DNA from: Eubacterium sp.
GTDB lineage: Bacteria; Bacillota; Clostridia; Lachnospirales; Lachnospiraceae
DNA length: 12,038 bases
Direction of reading: 5' to 3'
Assembly (NCBI GenBank): GCA_003486385.1
Contig: DNFT01000033.1
Coordinates: forward strand, 5,241-17,278
Shown here piece by piece: positions 1 to 6,156 of the stretch (the first letter of the stretch is position 1; every line of letters starts with the position of its first letter). The translations under genes and the position numbers were made by a program. The notes below the pieces were generated by a model. The model did not search any database. It was not told where the DNA came from and was given only the letters and a program-made list of their open reading frames with translations.

Positions 1-93
1 GTTTACAAGTACAAGAGAAAGACCGGATACCATAAGAAGAACGGTCACAGACAGTTATTCACTAAGGTTAAGATTGAGAAGATCAACGCTTAA
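1..93 (+). CDS. rplU: 50S ribosomal protein L21, C-terminal end (partial)
   Basis: The window opens inside a reading frame that encodes about 30 residues and stops with TAA at 91-93. It is very basic and contains the stretch KRKTGYHKKNGHRQ, which matches the conserved C-terminus of ribosomal protein L21, a 23S rRNA-binding protein of the large subunit. The 5' part lies outside the window. The next gene (prp) starts 13 bases after the stop and is followed by rpmA. The order rplU-prp-rpmA is the standard Firmicute arrangement and supports the call, so this is probably one operon with a promoter upstream of the window. Confidence 0.88.
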   Translation, partial: VYKYKRKTGYHKKNGHRQLFTKVKIEKINA

Positions 94-106
94 TTAGGAA
101 TATCCG

Positions 107-433
107 ATGACTAAGATAACAGTCTATAAGAATAAGACGGGCGATATCACAGGCTTTCGATGCGAGGACCATGCGGGCTTTGCAAGGGCAGGAAGAGATA
201 TTGTCTGTGCAGCAATTTCGGCACTGGTGTTTAACACCATCAATTCCATTGAGCAGCTCACCGAGGATGATTTCTCGGGGACGCAGGATGAGAAGAATGC
301 CGTGATTACATTTTCGTTGGAGCCGGGCTACGGCAGGGAGTCACAGCTTCTGCTGAATTCCTTCGTGTTAGGCATAACCAACATAAGAAATGAGAATAAG
401 AAGTATATATCCATTACATTCGAGGAGGTGTAA
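107..433 (+). CDS. prp: Ribosomal-processing cysteine protease Prp
   Basis: 108-residue protein of the Prp (YsxB) family, the usual length. In Firmicutes such as Staphylococcus aureus, Prp removes the N-terminal extension of ribosomal protein L27 before L27 works in the ribosome. The two catalytic residues known for the family are visible: His22 in DHAGFA and Cys34 in GRDIVCAAIS. The C-terminal half carries the family's alternating strand/helix pattern with no signal peptide or membrane segment, so it is cytosolic. It lies between rplU and rpmA, the classical position, and its substrate is the next gene, 2 bases beyond the stop codon. The two are almost certainly co-transcribed and probably translationally coupled. 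The identification is firm; cleavage in this organism is inferred from the family. Confidence 0.95.
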   Translation: MTKITVYKNKTGDITGFRCEDHAGFARAGRDIVCAAISALVFNTINSIEQLTEDDFSGTQDEKNAVITFSLEPGYGRESQLLLNSFVLGITNIRNENKKYISITFEEV

Positions 434-435
434 GC

Positions 436-726
436 ATGTTAAGAATGAACCTTCAGTTTTTCGCTCATAAAAAGGGTGTTGGTTCTACAAAGAACGGAAG
501 AGATTCCGAGTCTAAGAGATTAGGTGCTAAGAGAGCTGACGGACAGTTCGTTTTAGCCGGTAACATTCTCTACAGACAGCGTGGTACCAAGATTCATCCA
601 GGCAACAACGTAGGCATCGGCGGTGATGACACATTATTCGCTCTTGTTGACGGCGTTGTTAAGTTCGAGAGAAAGGGCAGAGACAAAAAGCAGGTTTCTG
701 TATACCCGGTTGAGTCAAACAACTAG
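436..726 (+). CDS. rpmA: 50S ribosomal protein L27, precursor with cleavable N-terminus
   Basis: 96-residue L27, a large-subunit protein whose N-terminus reaches toward the peptidyl transferase centre. The ATG at 436 is chosen because AGGAGGTG at 423-430 lies 5 bases upstream, overlapping the end of prp. The protein starts MLRMNLQFF and then continues AHKKGVGSTKNGRDSESKRL, the normal mature L27 start. In Firmicutes the first nine residues are removed by Prp between Phe9 and Ala10, and that site is intact here. The rest is ordinary L27 (RADGQFVLAGNILYRQRGTK, then PGNNVGIGGDDTLFALVDG). A rho-independent terminator follows directly, so this is the last gene of the rplU operon. An alternative ATG at 445 would leave only MNLQFF before the cleavage site and has a worse ribosome-binding distance. 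Confidence 0.97.
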   Translation: MLRMNLQFFAHKKGVGSTKNGRDSESKRLGAKRADGQFVLAGNILYRQRGTKIHPGNNVGIGGDDTLFALVDGVVKFERKGRDKKQVSVYPVESNN

Positions 727-734
727 TAACTTTA

Positions 735-767
735 GGCTTCAAATCATTTTGGTTTGAAGCCTTTTTT
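735..767 (+). terminator. Rho-independent terminator of the rplU-prp-rpmA operon
   Basis: A perfect 9-base stem, GGCTTCAAA (735-743) and TTTGAAGCC (753-761), encloses a 9-base loop and is followed by six T residues (762-767). It starts 8 bases after the rpmA stop codon. This separates the ribosomal protein operon from obgE, which therefore probably has its own promoter in 768-922. Confidence 0.9.
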
Positions 768-791
768 CTTCAAAGACAGATGTTTTATTTT
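765..791 (+). repeat. Intergenic 27-base direct repeat, copy 1
   Basis: These 27 bases match 2236-2262 at 26 of 27 positions; the only difference is G against A at position 17 of the unit. The core is TTTCTTCAAAGACAGAT followed by an AT-rich tail. Copy 1 begins in the T-tract of the rpmA terminator and lies about 130 bases before obgE. Copy 2 lies about 145 bases before yhbY. The function is unknown. A shared regulatory or promoter element of these two ribosome-assembly genes is possible, but no good -35/-10 pair could be tied to it. Confidence 0.7.
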
Positions 792-922
792 GTACGGAAT
801 AGCATGATATCTCATATCCGGCTTCATATTTGACAAGCTTAGCATTAATTGAAAGGGAATAGATTTTTAATATCAGTTATATTCCGATACAAGGCAGATA
901 CCAGAGGAAAGAGGTGCATTAT

Positions 923-2215
923 ATGTTCGCAGACAGAGCGACTATTTTTATTAAATCAGGTAAGGGCGGCGACGGCCATGTAAGCTTCAGACGTGAGCTT
1001 TTCGTTGCGGCAGGCGGTCCTGACGGCGGAGACGGCGGCAGAGGCGGCGACATAATATTCGAGGTTGACAGAGGACTTAATACTCTGAATGAGTTTAGAC
1101 ATATAAGAAAGTACGTGGCTGAGAGCGGAGCCGAGGGCGGCAAGGCATTATGCCACGGCAAGGACGGTGCTGACCTTATAATAAAAGTTCCTGAGGGCAC
1201 CGTAATATACGATGACGTGTCAGGCAAGGTAATAGCCGACATGAGCAACGGCAATGACCGCGAGATCATCTTAAAGGGCGGCAGAGGCGGCAGAGGCAAC
1301 AAGTGGTACGCAACACCTACCATGCAGGTTCCTAAGTACGCACAGCCGGGACAGGAGGCGAAGGAGCTTACGGTGCGCCTTGAGCTCAAGGTAATCGCCG
1401 ACGTAGGACTTGTCGGCTTCCCTAACGTGGGTAAATCGACATTTCTCTCCCGCGTTTCCAACGCCAAGCCTAAGATTGCCAACTATCATTTCACAACACT
1501 GAACCCTAACCTTGGTGTTGTTGACCTTGAGGGTACGGACGGCTTCGTTATAGCGGATATTCCGGGACTTATCGAGGGCGCCTCAGAGGGCATCGGCTTA
1601 GGACATGAGTTCCTCCGCCATATAGAGCGAACCAAGGTTATCATCCATATTGTGGACGCAGCAGGCACTGAGGGACGTGACCCTGTTGAGGACATCAAGA
1701 CAATCAACGCAGAGCTTGAGGCCTACAATCCTGAGCTTCTATCGCGTCCACAGATTATCGCAGCCAACAAGATTGATGCAATCTACACAGGTGACGGCTC
1801 AGAGGATCCTGTGCAGCGTCTCAAGGACGAATTCGAGCCTCAGGGCATAGAAGTATACCCTATATCGGCAGTCACCGGAAAGGGTGTCAAGGAGCTCTTA
1901 TACACGGTCAAGAAGATGCTTGACAGCCTTGACAAGGAGCCGGTTGTGTTCGAGAGAGAGTACTTCCCTGAGGAGATGTATGATACGGAAGCTTCGCTCA
2001 ACGTATACAAGGAGACCAACCATGTATTCGTTGTCGAGGGTGAGAAAATTGACAGAATGCTCGGCTACACGAACCTTGACGACGAGAAGGGCTTCGCCTT
2101 CTTCCAGCGCTTCCTGAAGGAGAACGGCATTATCGACCAGCTCACGGCGATGGGCATAGAGGAGGGCGATACGGTCCGACTCGGAGAGTATATGGAGTTT
2201 GATTTCTACTTCTAA
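923..2215 (+). CDS. obgE: Obg/CgtA family GTPase (ribosome assembly, stress control)
   Basis: 430-residue Obg GTPase, which binds the 50S subunit during assembly and links GTP/ppGpp level to growth. Three domains are visible: the glycine-rich Obg fold (about 1-156) with GKGGDGHVSFRRE and repeated GGDGG/GGRGGRG; the G domain with G1 GFPNVGKST (165-173), switch I TT at 191-192, G3 DIPG (212-215), G4 NKID (282-285) and G5 SAVTG (315-319); and the C-terminal OCT domain from about 355, ending in an acidic/aromatic tail. The ATG at 923 is preferred to a GTG at 914: GAGGTG at 911-916 sits 6 bases before the ATG, and MFADRA matches the usual Obg start. The GTG itself lies inside that ribosome binding site. 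It is a separate transcription unit after the rpmA terminator. Confidence 0.96.
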   Translation: MFADRATIFIKSGKGGDGHVSFRRELFVAAGGPDGGDGGRGGDIIFEVDRGLNTLNEFRHIRKYVAESGAEGGKALCHGKDGADLIIKVPEGTVIYDDVSGKVIADMSNGNDREIILKGGRGGRGNKWYATPTMQVPKYAQPGQEAKELTVRLELKVIADVGLVGFPNVGKSTFLSRVSNAKPKIANYHFTTLNPNLGVVDLEGTDGFVIADIPGLIEGASEGIGLGHEFLRHIERTKVIIHIVDAAGTEGRDPVEDIKTINAELEAYNPELLSRPQIIAANKIDAIYTGDGSEDPVQRLKDEFEPQGIEVYPISAVTGKGVKELLYTVKKMLDSLDKEPVVFEREYFPEEMYDTEASLNVYKETNHVFVVEGEKIDRMLGYTNLDDEKGFAFFQRFLKENGIIDQLTAMGIEEGDTVRLGEYMEFDFYF

Positions 2216-2235
2216 TAATTTGTTTATATTTAAAA

Positions 2236-2262
2236 TTTCTTCAAAGACAGATATTTTATTTT
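2236..2262 (+). repeat. Intergenic 27-base direct repeat, copy 2
   Basis: Second copy of the sequence at 765-791, in the same orientation, 26 of 27 bases identical. It lies about 20 bases after the obgE stop and about 145 bases before yhbY. The sequence around the two copies differs, so the match is confined to this short unit. Confidence 0.7.
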
Positions 2263-2406
2263 ATGCCTTTATATTTCGTAAAACTATGCGTATATCGGCA
2301 TGTTAATATGTCAGTTTCTGCAATATGAAGAAATTATATAATTACCGATATATTTAAAAATATTACCAGTGTTATAAAATAATTTAAAAGGAAAGGAACC
2401 ATAGAT

Positions 2407-2706
2407 ATGATGACAACCAAGCAGCGCGCTTTTTTAAAGGGCTTAGCGATGAATCTTGACCCTATTTTCCAGATTGGCAAGTCCTCCCTCACACCTGAGC
2501 TTACCGAAGCTCTAAATGAGGCTCTCAACAAGAGAGAGCTAATCAAGGTCAGCGTTCTCAAGAACTGTCTTGACGACCCTAACGAGATTGCACAGATTGT
2601 ATCCGAGCGCACACATTCCGAGATCGTACAGGTTATCGGCAAGAAGATTGTGCTCTACAAGCAGGCACCGGACAAGAAGAATAGGAAGATTGAGCTTCCT
2701 AGATAA
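2407..2706 (+). CDS. yhbY: YhbY-family RNA-binding protein (CRM domain)
   Basis: 99-residue single CRM-domain protein, the usual length for YhbY/YqeI, which binds pre-50S particles. The typical layout is present: N-terminal TTKQRAFLKGLAMNLDPIF, the central helix EALNEALNKRELIKVSVL, and the C-terminal QVIGKKIVLYK and KIELPR. The loop that is usually G-x-N/G-G reads GKSS here, so its last glycine is a serine, a mild divergence. ATG codons at 2407 and 2410 are both possible starts. AGGAAAGG at 2389-2396 lies 10 bases before 2407. In Clostridia this gene normally sits directly between obgE and nadD. Here nadD is more than 6 kb away, which marks the left edge of an insertion. Confidence 0.92.
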   Translation: MMTTKQRAFLKGLAMNLDPIFQIGKSSLTPELTEALNEALNKRELIKVSVLKNCLDDPNEIAQIVSERTHSEIVQVIGKKIVLYKQAPDKKNRKIELPR

Positions 2707-2755
2707 TTTTACTGAATAATTTTTAACTAAATACGTTTAATAACTATATATTTTT

Positions 2756-2803
2756 AGTAAATCCCCGCTTATATTGTGTCAACAATATGGATGGGGATTT
2801 ACT
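2756..2803 (+). other. Long hairpin after yhbY (possible terminator or insertion-edge element)
   Basis: A two-part inverted repeat: outer arms AGTAAATCCCC (2756-2766) and GGGGATTTACT (2793-2803) pair perfectly over 11 bases; inner arms ATATTGT (2771-2777) and ACAATAT (2782-2788) pair over 7 bases around the loop GTCA. A symmetrical 4-base internal loop (GCTT/GGAT) separates them. No clean T-run follows, so terminator function is uncertain, although in other terminators of this window the U-tract also pairs with an A-run. It lies 50 bases after yhbY, where the accessory block begins. Confidence 0.6.
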
Positions 2804-2894
2804 TGCATAAAATGTAAAATTAAAATTTACCAGGAGAAGCAGTGGAGACAGACGGCGGATGAGATTTTAAACTGCATTATCAAATAGTTATTAT

Positions 2895-2933
2895 TTAACT
2901 TTTTATCTTTACATTAGAAGTTAAAAAAGTTAA
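2895..2933 (+). repeat. Inverted repeat over the ATPase promoter
   Basis: TTAACTTTTT (2895-2904) and AAAAAGTTAA (2924-2933) are exact reverse complements separated by 19 bases. The right arm overlaps the proposed -10 box, while the left arm lies just before the proposed -35. A second pair, TTACATT (2909-2915) and AATGTAA (2934-2940), overlaps it. A regulator-binding site is possible, but the low-complexity AT composition makes chance palindromes likely. Confidence 0.35.
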
Positions 2934-2936
2934 AAT
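2908..2936 (+). promoter_or_regulatory. Probable sigma-A-type promoter of the ATPase gene
   Basis: TTTACA (2908-2913), a 17-base spacer and TAAAAT (2931-2936) differ from the TTGACA/TATAAT consensus by one base each. Transcription would start near 2943, giving a leader of about 35 bases that carries the strong ribosome binding site at 2963-2970. It suggests the ATPase gene is an independent unit, together with the terminator at 4813-4855. Confidence 0.5.
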
Positions 2937-2976
2937 GTAATTGTCGAGGGAATACTATTTTGAGGAGGTGCTATCA

Positions 2977-4788
2977 ATGACTGATGAGAATTACAGCAGA
3001 CTGAAGGAGAAAATCGCTTCTCTGCCATCAGGCGGTATCACTTACAAGAAGATAAATGGTAGAAAATATGCATATTACCAGTGGCGTGAAGATGGCAGAC
3101 AGCGCTCAAGGCGTGTAAAGGCAGATGAACTTGACGCACTGTCCGAACAGATTGCGCTCCGCAAAGGATATCAGAGTATTCTTAAGGAAGCCCAGGCAGG
3201 ATACGGCACGCATAGCAGCATCAACAACACCTCTGGCTCATTCCGCTGTATCGCCAGAACCGGACGTGAGCTGGACGATTTTGTCAAGCCTGTTTCAACA
3301 TATAAGAAAAGGGAATGTTATAGACAGTTACAGGATTATGTATACGGTGATACCTGCGACAGGGTATATATTTTGTATGGGCTGAGACGCACCGGCAAGA
3401 CAACACTAATCCGGCAGATTATCTCAGAGATGGACGAAGCAATGCGCAGCCGGACTGCTTTTTTGCAGATACAGGACAACAAGCATTTGAGCGATTTGAA
3501 CCATGATTTAAAATGTCTTGAAGATGGCGGATACCGATATGTATTTATCGATGAAGTGACCCTACTTGATGATTTCATAGAAGGTGCCGCATTGTTCTCA
3601 GATATATATGCTGCCAGCGGAATGAAAATTGTCCTGTCCGGAACGGATTCTCTGGGTTTTATCTTCACGGAGGATGAAGAGTTATATGACCGTTGCATTA
3701 TGTCACATACAACCTTCATTCCATACCGTGAATTTGAAATGGTACTGGGCATTGCGGGGATAGACAATTACATTCGATACGGCGGAACCATGAGCCGCGG
3801 TGGGACTTATTATAATGATGACTCAATGATTTTTGCCACCAAAAAGAGTACCGATGAATATATTGACAGTGCAATTGCACGCAACATACAACACTCCCTT
3901 AAAAACTACCAGAATGAAGGACATTTCCGGTCACTTAAGGAATTATATGATAAGAATGAGCTGACAAGTGCCATCAACCGGATAGTTGAGGACATCAACC
4001 ACCGCTTCACGCTCGAAGTTCTAACAAGGGATTTTAAGTCAAACGACCTTGGCATTTCCGCAAGAAATCTGAGAAAGGACAGGCAGAATCCTAACGATAT
4101 CTTGGACAACATAGATATCGCAAGGGTTAATGACATCCTCAAGAACCTATTGGAAATCAAGAACAAGGATGAGCAGAGCGTTGAGCTTCTTGACGAACAC
4201 CGCGTTGAGATAAAGGAGTATTTAGATTTGCTTGACCTCACCGTTGAGATTGAAACCCGCTGGATGACGGATTTCAACAGAAAAGATACACGAACCGTAT
4301 TTTCACAGCCGGGAATAAGATACTCGCAGGCGGAAGCCCTGATTAAATCCCTCATGCAGGATGAGCGCTTCCGCAATCTGTCCCTGCCGGAGAGAAACCG
4401 TGTCACTGAACGCATACTTGATGAGATAAAGGGTCGCATGATGGAGGATATCGTTCTCCTTGAGACTAAGCTAAGCAGGAAAAACTGTGAAGTTTTCAAG
4501 CTGCAGTTTGCCGTCGGAGAATTTGACATGGTTGTTTTTAATCCGGACGAAGGAAATTGTGAGCTATACGAAATAAAGCACAGCACAGAGCGGACAAAGG
4601 AACAGTTCCGACATCTTATAGATGAAAAGAAATGTTCTGAAGCCTCCTTCCGCTACGGCGATATAACCGGGAAATATGTTATCTATCGCGGCGCAGCCAC
4701 ACCTCCTGCAAATGTAAAGAACAGTACAAGTGACACTTGCGGCGTCACATATATAAATGTGGAGGAATACCTCAAAAAACTTCAGTAA
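2977..4788 (+). CDS. AAA-type ATPase with possible PD-(D/E)XK-like C-terminal domain
   Basis: 603 residues from the ATG at 2977, chosen because AGGAGGTG (2963-2970) lies 6 bases upstream; a TTG at 2941 would also be open but has no such site. N-terminus (about 10-60): a small basic domain, LPSGGITYKKINGRKYAYYQ then WREDGRQRSRRVK, a type seen in accessory ATPases and near recombination genes. ATPase core: Walker A GLRRTGKT (135-142), Walker B VFIDE (189-193), and LSGT (220-223) at a sensor-1-like place, as in AAA_14-class ATPases. The middle (about 310-480) is charged and helical. C-terminus: an acidic residue in EFDMVVF (Asp517), then ELYEIKHS (EIK at 532-534), the spacing of a PD-(D/E)XK restriction-endonuclease-like fold. 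No membrane segments. The role is unknown; defence or nucleic-acid processing is an inference. It stands alone with its own promoter and terminator. Confidence 0.85.
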   Translation: MTDENYSRLKEKIASLPSGGITYKKINGRKYAYYQWREDGRQRSRRVKADELDALSEQIALRKGYQSILKEAQAGYGTHSSINNTSGSFRCIARTGRELDDFVKPVSTYKKRECYRQLQDYVYGDTCDRVYILYGLRRTGKTTLIRQIISEMDEAMRSRTAFLQIQDNKHLSDLNHDLKCLEDGGYRYVFIDEVTLLDDFIEGAALFSDIYAASGMKIVLSGTDSLGFIFTEDEELYDRCIMSHTTFIPYREFEMVLGIAGIDNYIRYGGTMSRGGTYYNDDSMIFATKKSTDEYIDSAIARNIQHSLKNYQNEGHFRSLKELYDKNELTSAINRIVEDINHRFTLEVLTRDFKSNDLGISARNLRKDRQNPNDILDNIDIARVNDILKNLLEIKNKDEQSVELLDEHRVEIKEYLDLLDLTVEIETRWMTDFNRKDTRTVFSQPGIRYSQAEALIKSLMQDERFRNLSLPERNRVTERILDEIKGRMMEDIVLLETKLSRKNCEVFKLQFAVGEFDMVVFNPDEGNCELYEIKHSTERTKEQFRHLIDEKKCSEASFRYGDITGKYVIYRGAATPPANVKNSTSDTCGVTYINVEEYLKKLQ

Positions 4789-4812
4789 ATAAAATATTGC
4801 TATAATATAGCT

Positions 4813-4855
4813 AAAAAGCTGTAAAACAAGATTACATTTGTTTTACAGCTTTTTT
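4813..4855 (+). terminator. Strong, probably bidirectional terminator after the ATPase gene
   Basis: The 17-base arms at 4813-4829 (starts AAAAAGCTGT) and 4838-4854 (ends ACAGCTTTTT) are perfect reverse complements with an 8-base loop. The A-run on the left and T-run on the right let it stop transcription from either side. It begins 24 bases after the ATPase stop codon. Confidence 0.9.
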
Positions 4856-4910
4856 ATTTGCAGTTTGTCAAATCATATATTATCTCTTGTATATTCTTAA
4901 GAATGATTCT

Positions 4911-5117
4911 AAGATCACCTTTAACGCCGCTAAGTTTGCTAAAAGAACGACGTTTGCCTAACAGAAGTGAGACGTAAAGGTCATTTATGAAGCCGAATAT
5001 TTCTACTGTGACAATGCGGAAGAATTGTACATGGATGAACAACAGTTTCAAAAAAATAATATCAGCCTCAAGGACGCCTACAGGAAGTCACAGTGGTTAA
5101 ATTGTTTACAGATATAA
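4911..5117 (+). pseudogene. Decayed fragment of a probable zinc-finger/HTH antitoxin
   Basis: There is no intact gene between 4857 and 5201. One frame keeps protein-like content: KITFNAAKFAKRTTFA, two in-frame stops (TAA 4959-4961, TGA 4968-4970), then an open run containing VIYEAEYFYCDNAEELYMDE, QQFQKNNISLKDAYRKSQ and a stop at 5115-5117. From memory, this resembles the segment between the YgiT/MqsA-like N-terminal domain and the helix-turn-helix of antitoxin-type regulators common in Clostridia, where a GLLTS...HTH part would follow AYRK. That HTH part is absent here: the sequence breaks after KSQ. No ribosome binding site serves it. The two stops plus truncation argue for a dead remnant. 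The family assignment is weak; coding-like composition is what is actually seen. Confidence 0.4.
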
Positions 5118-5136
5118 ATTCATCCCATTTACTGTC

Positions 5137-5165
5137 TTGACGTTCCAACCCCACAGTACTAGAAT
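5137..5165 (+). promoter_or_regulatory. Probable promoter of the MNT/HEPN pair
   Basis: TTGACG (5137-5142), a 17-base spacer and TAGAAT (5160-5165) each miss the consensus by one base. Transcription would start near 5172, about 30 bases before the MNT start codon. There is no other gene on this strand between here and the terminator at 4855, so this is the natural promoter for the two-gene unit. Confidence 0.65.
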
Positions 5166-5201
5166 TATAAGTGCATTATATTATCAAAAGGGGAGCTTTC
5201 T

Positions 5202-5549
5202 ATGAATGACCTTGAAAATCATGCGCAGTTACCTGTAAAAGCAGGAGTGACTTATCCTCTTGCCAAATATACGCACCCATTAAAGCAGTTGGACATCCAG
5301 ATTATCTATGACAGCATGATACAGGATGACAACGTGCTCCTTCTTGTGATATTCGGAAGCACAGTCAATATGGTGTGCCATTCCAATAGTGATATTGATA
5401 TCTATGTTGAACTAAGAGATTACAATAATATTCCGGCAATTCCTGATAACGTACTTTCAGATGTCGATTTAATATATGATATCTCCAAAACATCCGGAAT
5501 ATATAGGTCGATAGACAGGGACGGCATTATTTTGTTCGATAGAAGATAG
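5202..5549 (+). CDS. MNT-type nucleotidyltransferase (antitoxin partner of HEPN protein)
   Basis: 115-residue minimal nucleotidyltransferase of the pol-beta superfamily. The signature GSx10DxD is exact: Gly52-Ser53, ten residues, then Asp64-Ile-Asp66 (FGSTVNM...SDIDIYVEL). The third metal-binding acid is probably Asp89 in SDVDLIYD. In characterised MNT/HEPN pairs such as MntA/HepT, the MNT protein is the antitoxin and inactivates the HEPN toxin by transferring AMP to it. About 40 residues precede the catalytic core, slightly longer than the shortest members. The ribosome binding site AGGGGAG lies just before the ATG at 5202. The HEPN gene starts 18 bases after the stop. The whole catalytic triad is kept, so the enzyme is probably active. 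Confidence 0.85.
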   Translation: MNDLENHAQLPVKAGVTYPLAKYTHPLKQLDIQIIYDSMIQDDNVLLLVIFGSTVNMVCHSNSDIDIYVELRDYNNIPAIPDNVLSDVDLIYDISKTSGIYRSIDRDGIILFDRR

Positions 5550-5567
5550 CAAGGAGGACAGATAAAC

Positions 5568-6074
5568 ATGTGTGATATCAGATATTTTAAAAGGGCATTG
5601 TCTTTATACAAGACTGCTGTACGCGAATATCAGGCAGGGCAGGCTGACGAATATACAATGAACACTGTGGCATACAGCTTACAACAGGTTGTGGAACTGG
5701 TTTTAAAATGCCATCTTGAATTTGTGGGTGTCACCGTGCCATCAACGCACGATATTTCCAAATTGGTGCGAATGTGCAAGAACAATGGTGCCTGCATTAC
5801 AATCACCGAATGGATTGATGACAACACAGAAAAATTAACAGCATGGGAAGCCCAGACAAGATATAACATGGATTTTTTCGTTGAACGCGACAAGGCTGCA
5901 AAAGCCCTAAAAATGATTAAAGAGTTTCTGGATATCAATTATATTTCATATGAGAAATATCCTGAGATTGAATCACAGAAAGATAAATTACTCTCTCTTC
6001 TGCCAAAAAATATTCAATTTGAACAAAATGATTTGAATTTATATTATTCTCTATTCAGAAAGCAACTAAAATAA
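5568..6074 (+). CDS. HEPN-domain protein (toxin partner of MNT)
   Basis: 168 residues. The first 125 form a helical HEPN domain: SLQQVVELVLKCHLEFVGV (37-55), then PSTHDISKLV (58-67), the family's hallmark helix-turn-helix segment, and QTRYNMDFFV (96-105). HEPN proteins next to MNT genes act as RNA-targeting toxins or as regulators. Here the place where many carry the ribonuclease motif R-x4-6-H reads RYNMDFFVERD with no histidine, so the usual catalytic pair is not visible. Residues 126-168 are a charged C-terminal extension. The start is supported by AAGGAGGA (5551-5558) 9 bases upstream; the gap to the MNT stop is 18 bases, so the two form one operon. A terminator follows at once. Toxicity is inferred from the family only. 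Confidence 0.82.
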   Translation: MCDIRYFKRALSLYKTAVREYQAGQADEYTMNTVAYSLQQVVELVLKCHLEFVGVTVPSTHDISKLVRMCKNNGACITITEWIDDNTEKLTAWEAQTRYNMDFFVERDKAAKALKMIKEFLDINYISYEKYPEIESQKDKLLSLLPKNIQFEQNDLNLYYSLFRKQLK

Positions 6075-6082
6075 CCGTTCCT

Positions 6083-6117
6083 AAAAATGCCTTAGCCAAA
6101 TGCTTCGGCATTTTTTA
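6083..6117 (+). terminator. Rho-independent terminator after the HEPN gene
   Basis: AAATGC (6098-6103), a TTCG tetraloop (6104-6107) and GCATTT (6108-6113), followed by a T-rich tail. A wider alternative pairs AAAAATGCC (6083-6091) with GGCATTTTT (6107-6115). It ends the MNT/HEPN unit just before the MarR promoter. Confidence 0.85.
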
Positions 6118-6127
6118 TTTTCCCAGC

Positions 6128-6156
6128 TTGACAACCATCCGAAATCGGACTATACT
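6128..6156 (+). promoter_or_regulatory. Strong promoter of the marR-MATE operon
   Basis: TTGACA (6128-6133, perfect -35), a 17-base spacer and TATACT (6151-6156, one base off consensus). Transcription should start near 6163, giving a leader of roughly 100 bases before the MarR start at 6262. It is one of the best promoter matches in the window and is overlapped by palindromes that could repress it. Confidence 0.8.

Noticed and set aside
830..865. TTGACA at 830-835 as -35 of an obgE promoter
   Set aside because: The best -10-like box (TAGATT, 860-865) lies 24 bases away; nothing acceptable is at 16-18 bases, so no promoter is called in 768-922.
919..1482. 187-residue open frame on the - strand across obgE
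   Set aside because: It is the antisense shadow of the glycine-rich Obg domain; the complementary strand has clear Obg homology, and the shadow's Ser/Pro/Leu-rich composition is that of antisense GGC/GAG codons.
2804..2887. Open run ending in YQEKQWRQTADEILNCIIK before a TAG at 2885-2887
   Set aside because: Looks slightly protein-like, perhaps the tail of a lost gene, but it has no start, no ribosome binding site and no recognisable family.
3906..4586. 226-residue open frame on the - strand inside the ATPase gene
   Set aside because: No ribosome binding site and a Ser/Arg/Leu-rich, low-information sequence typical of antisense frames; the + strand is coding.
4854..5051. 65-residue - strand frame in the gap after the ATPase
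   Set aside because: No ribosome binding site and no motif; the + strand in the same place has better protein-like content (decayed antitoxin).
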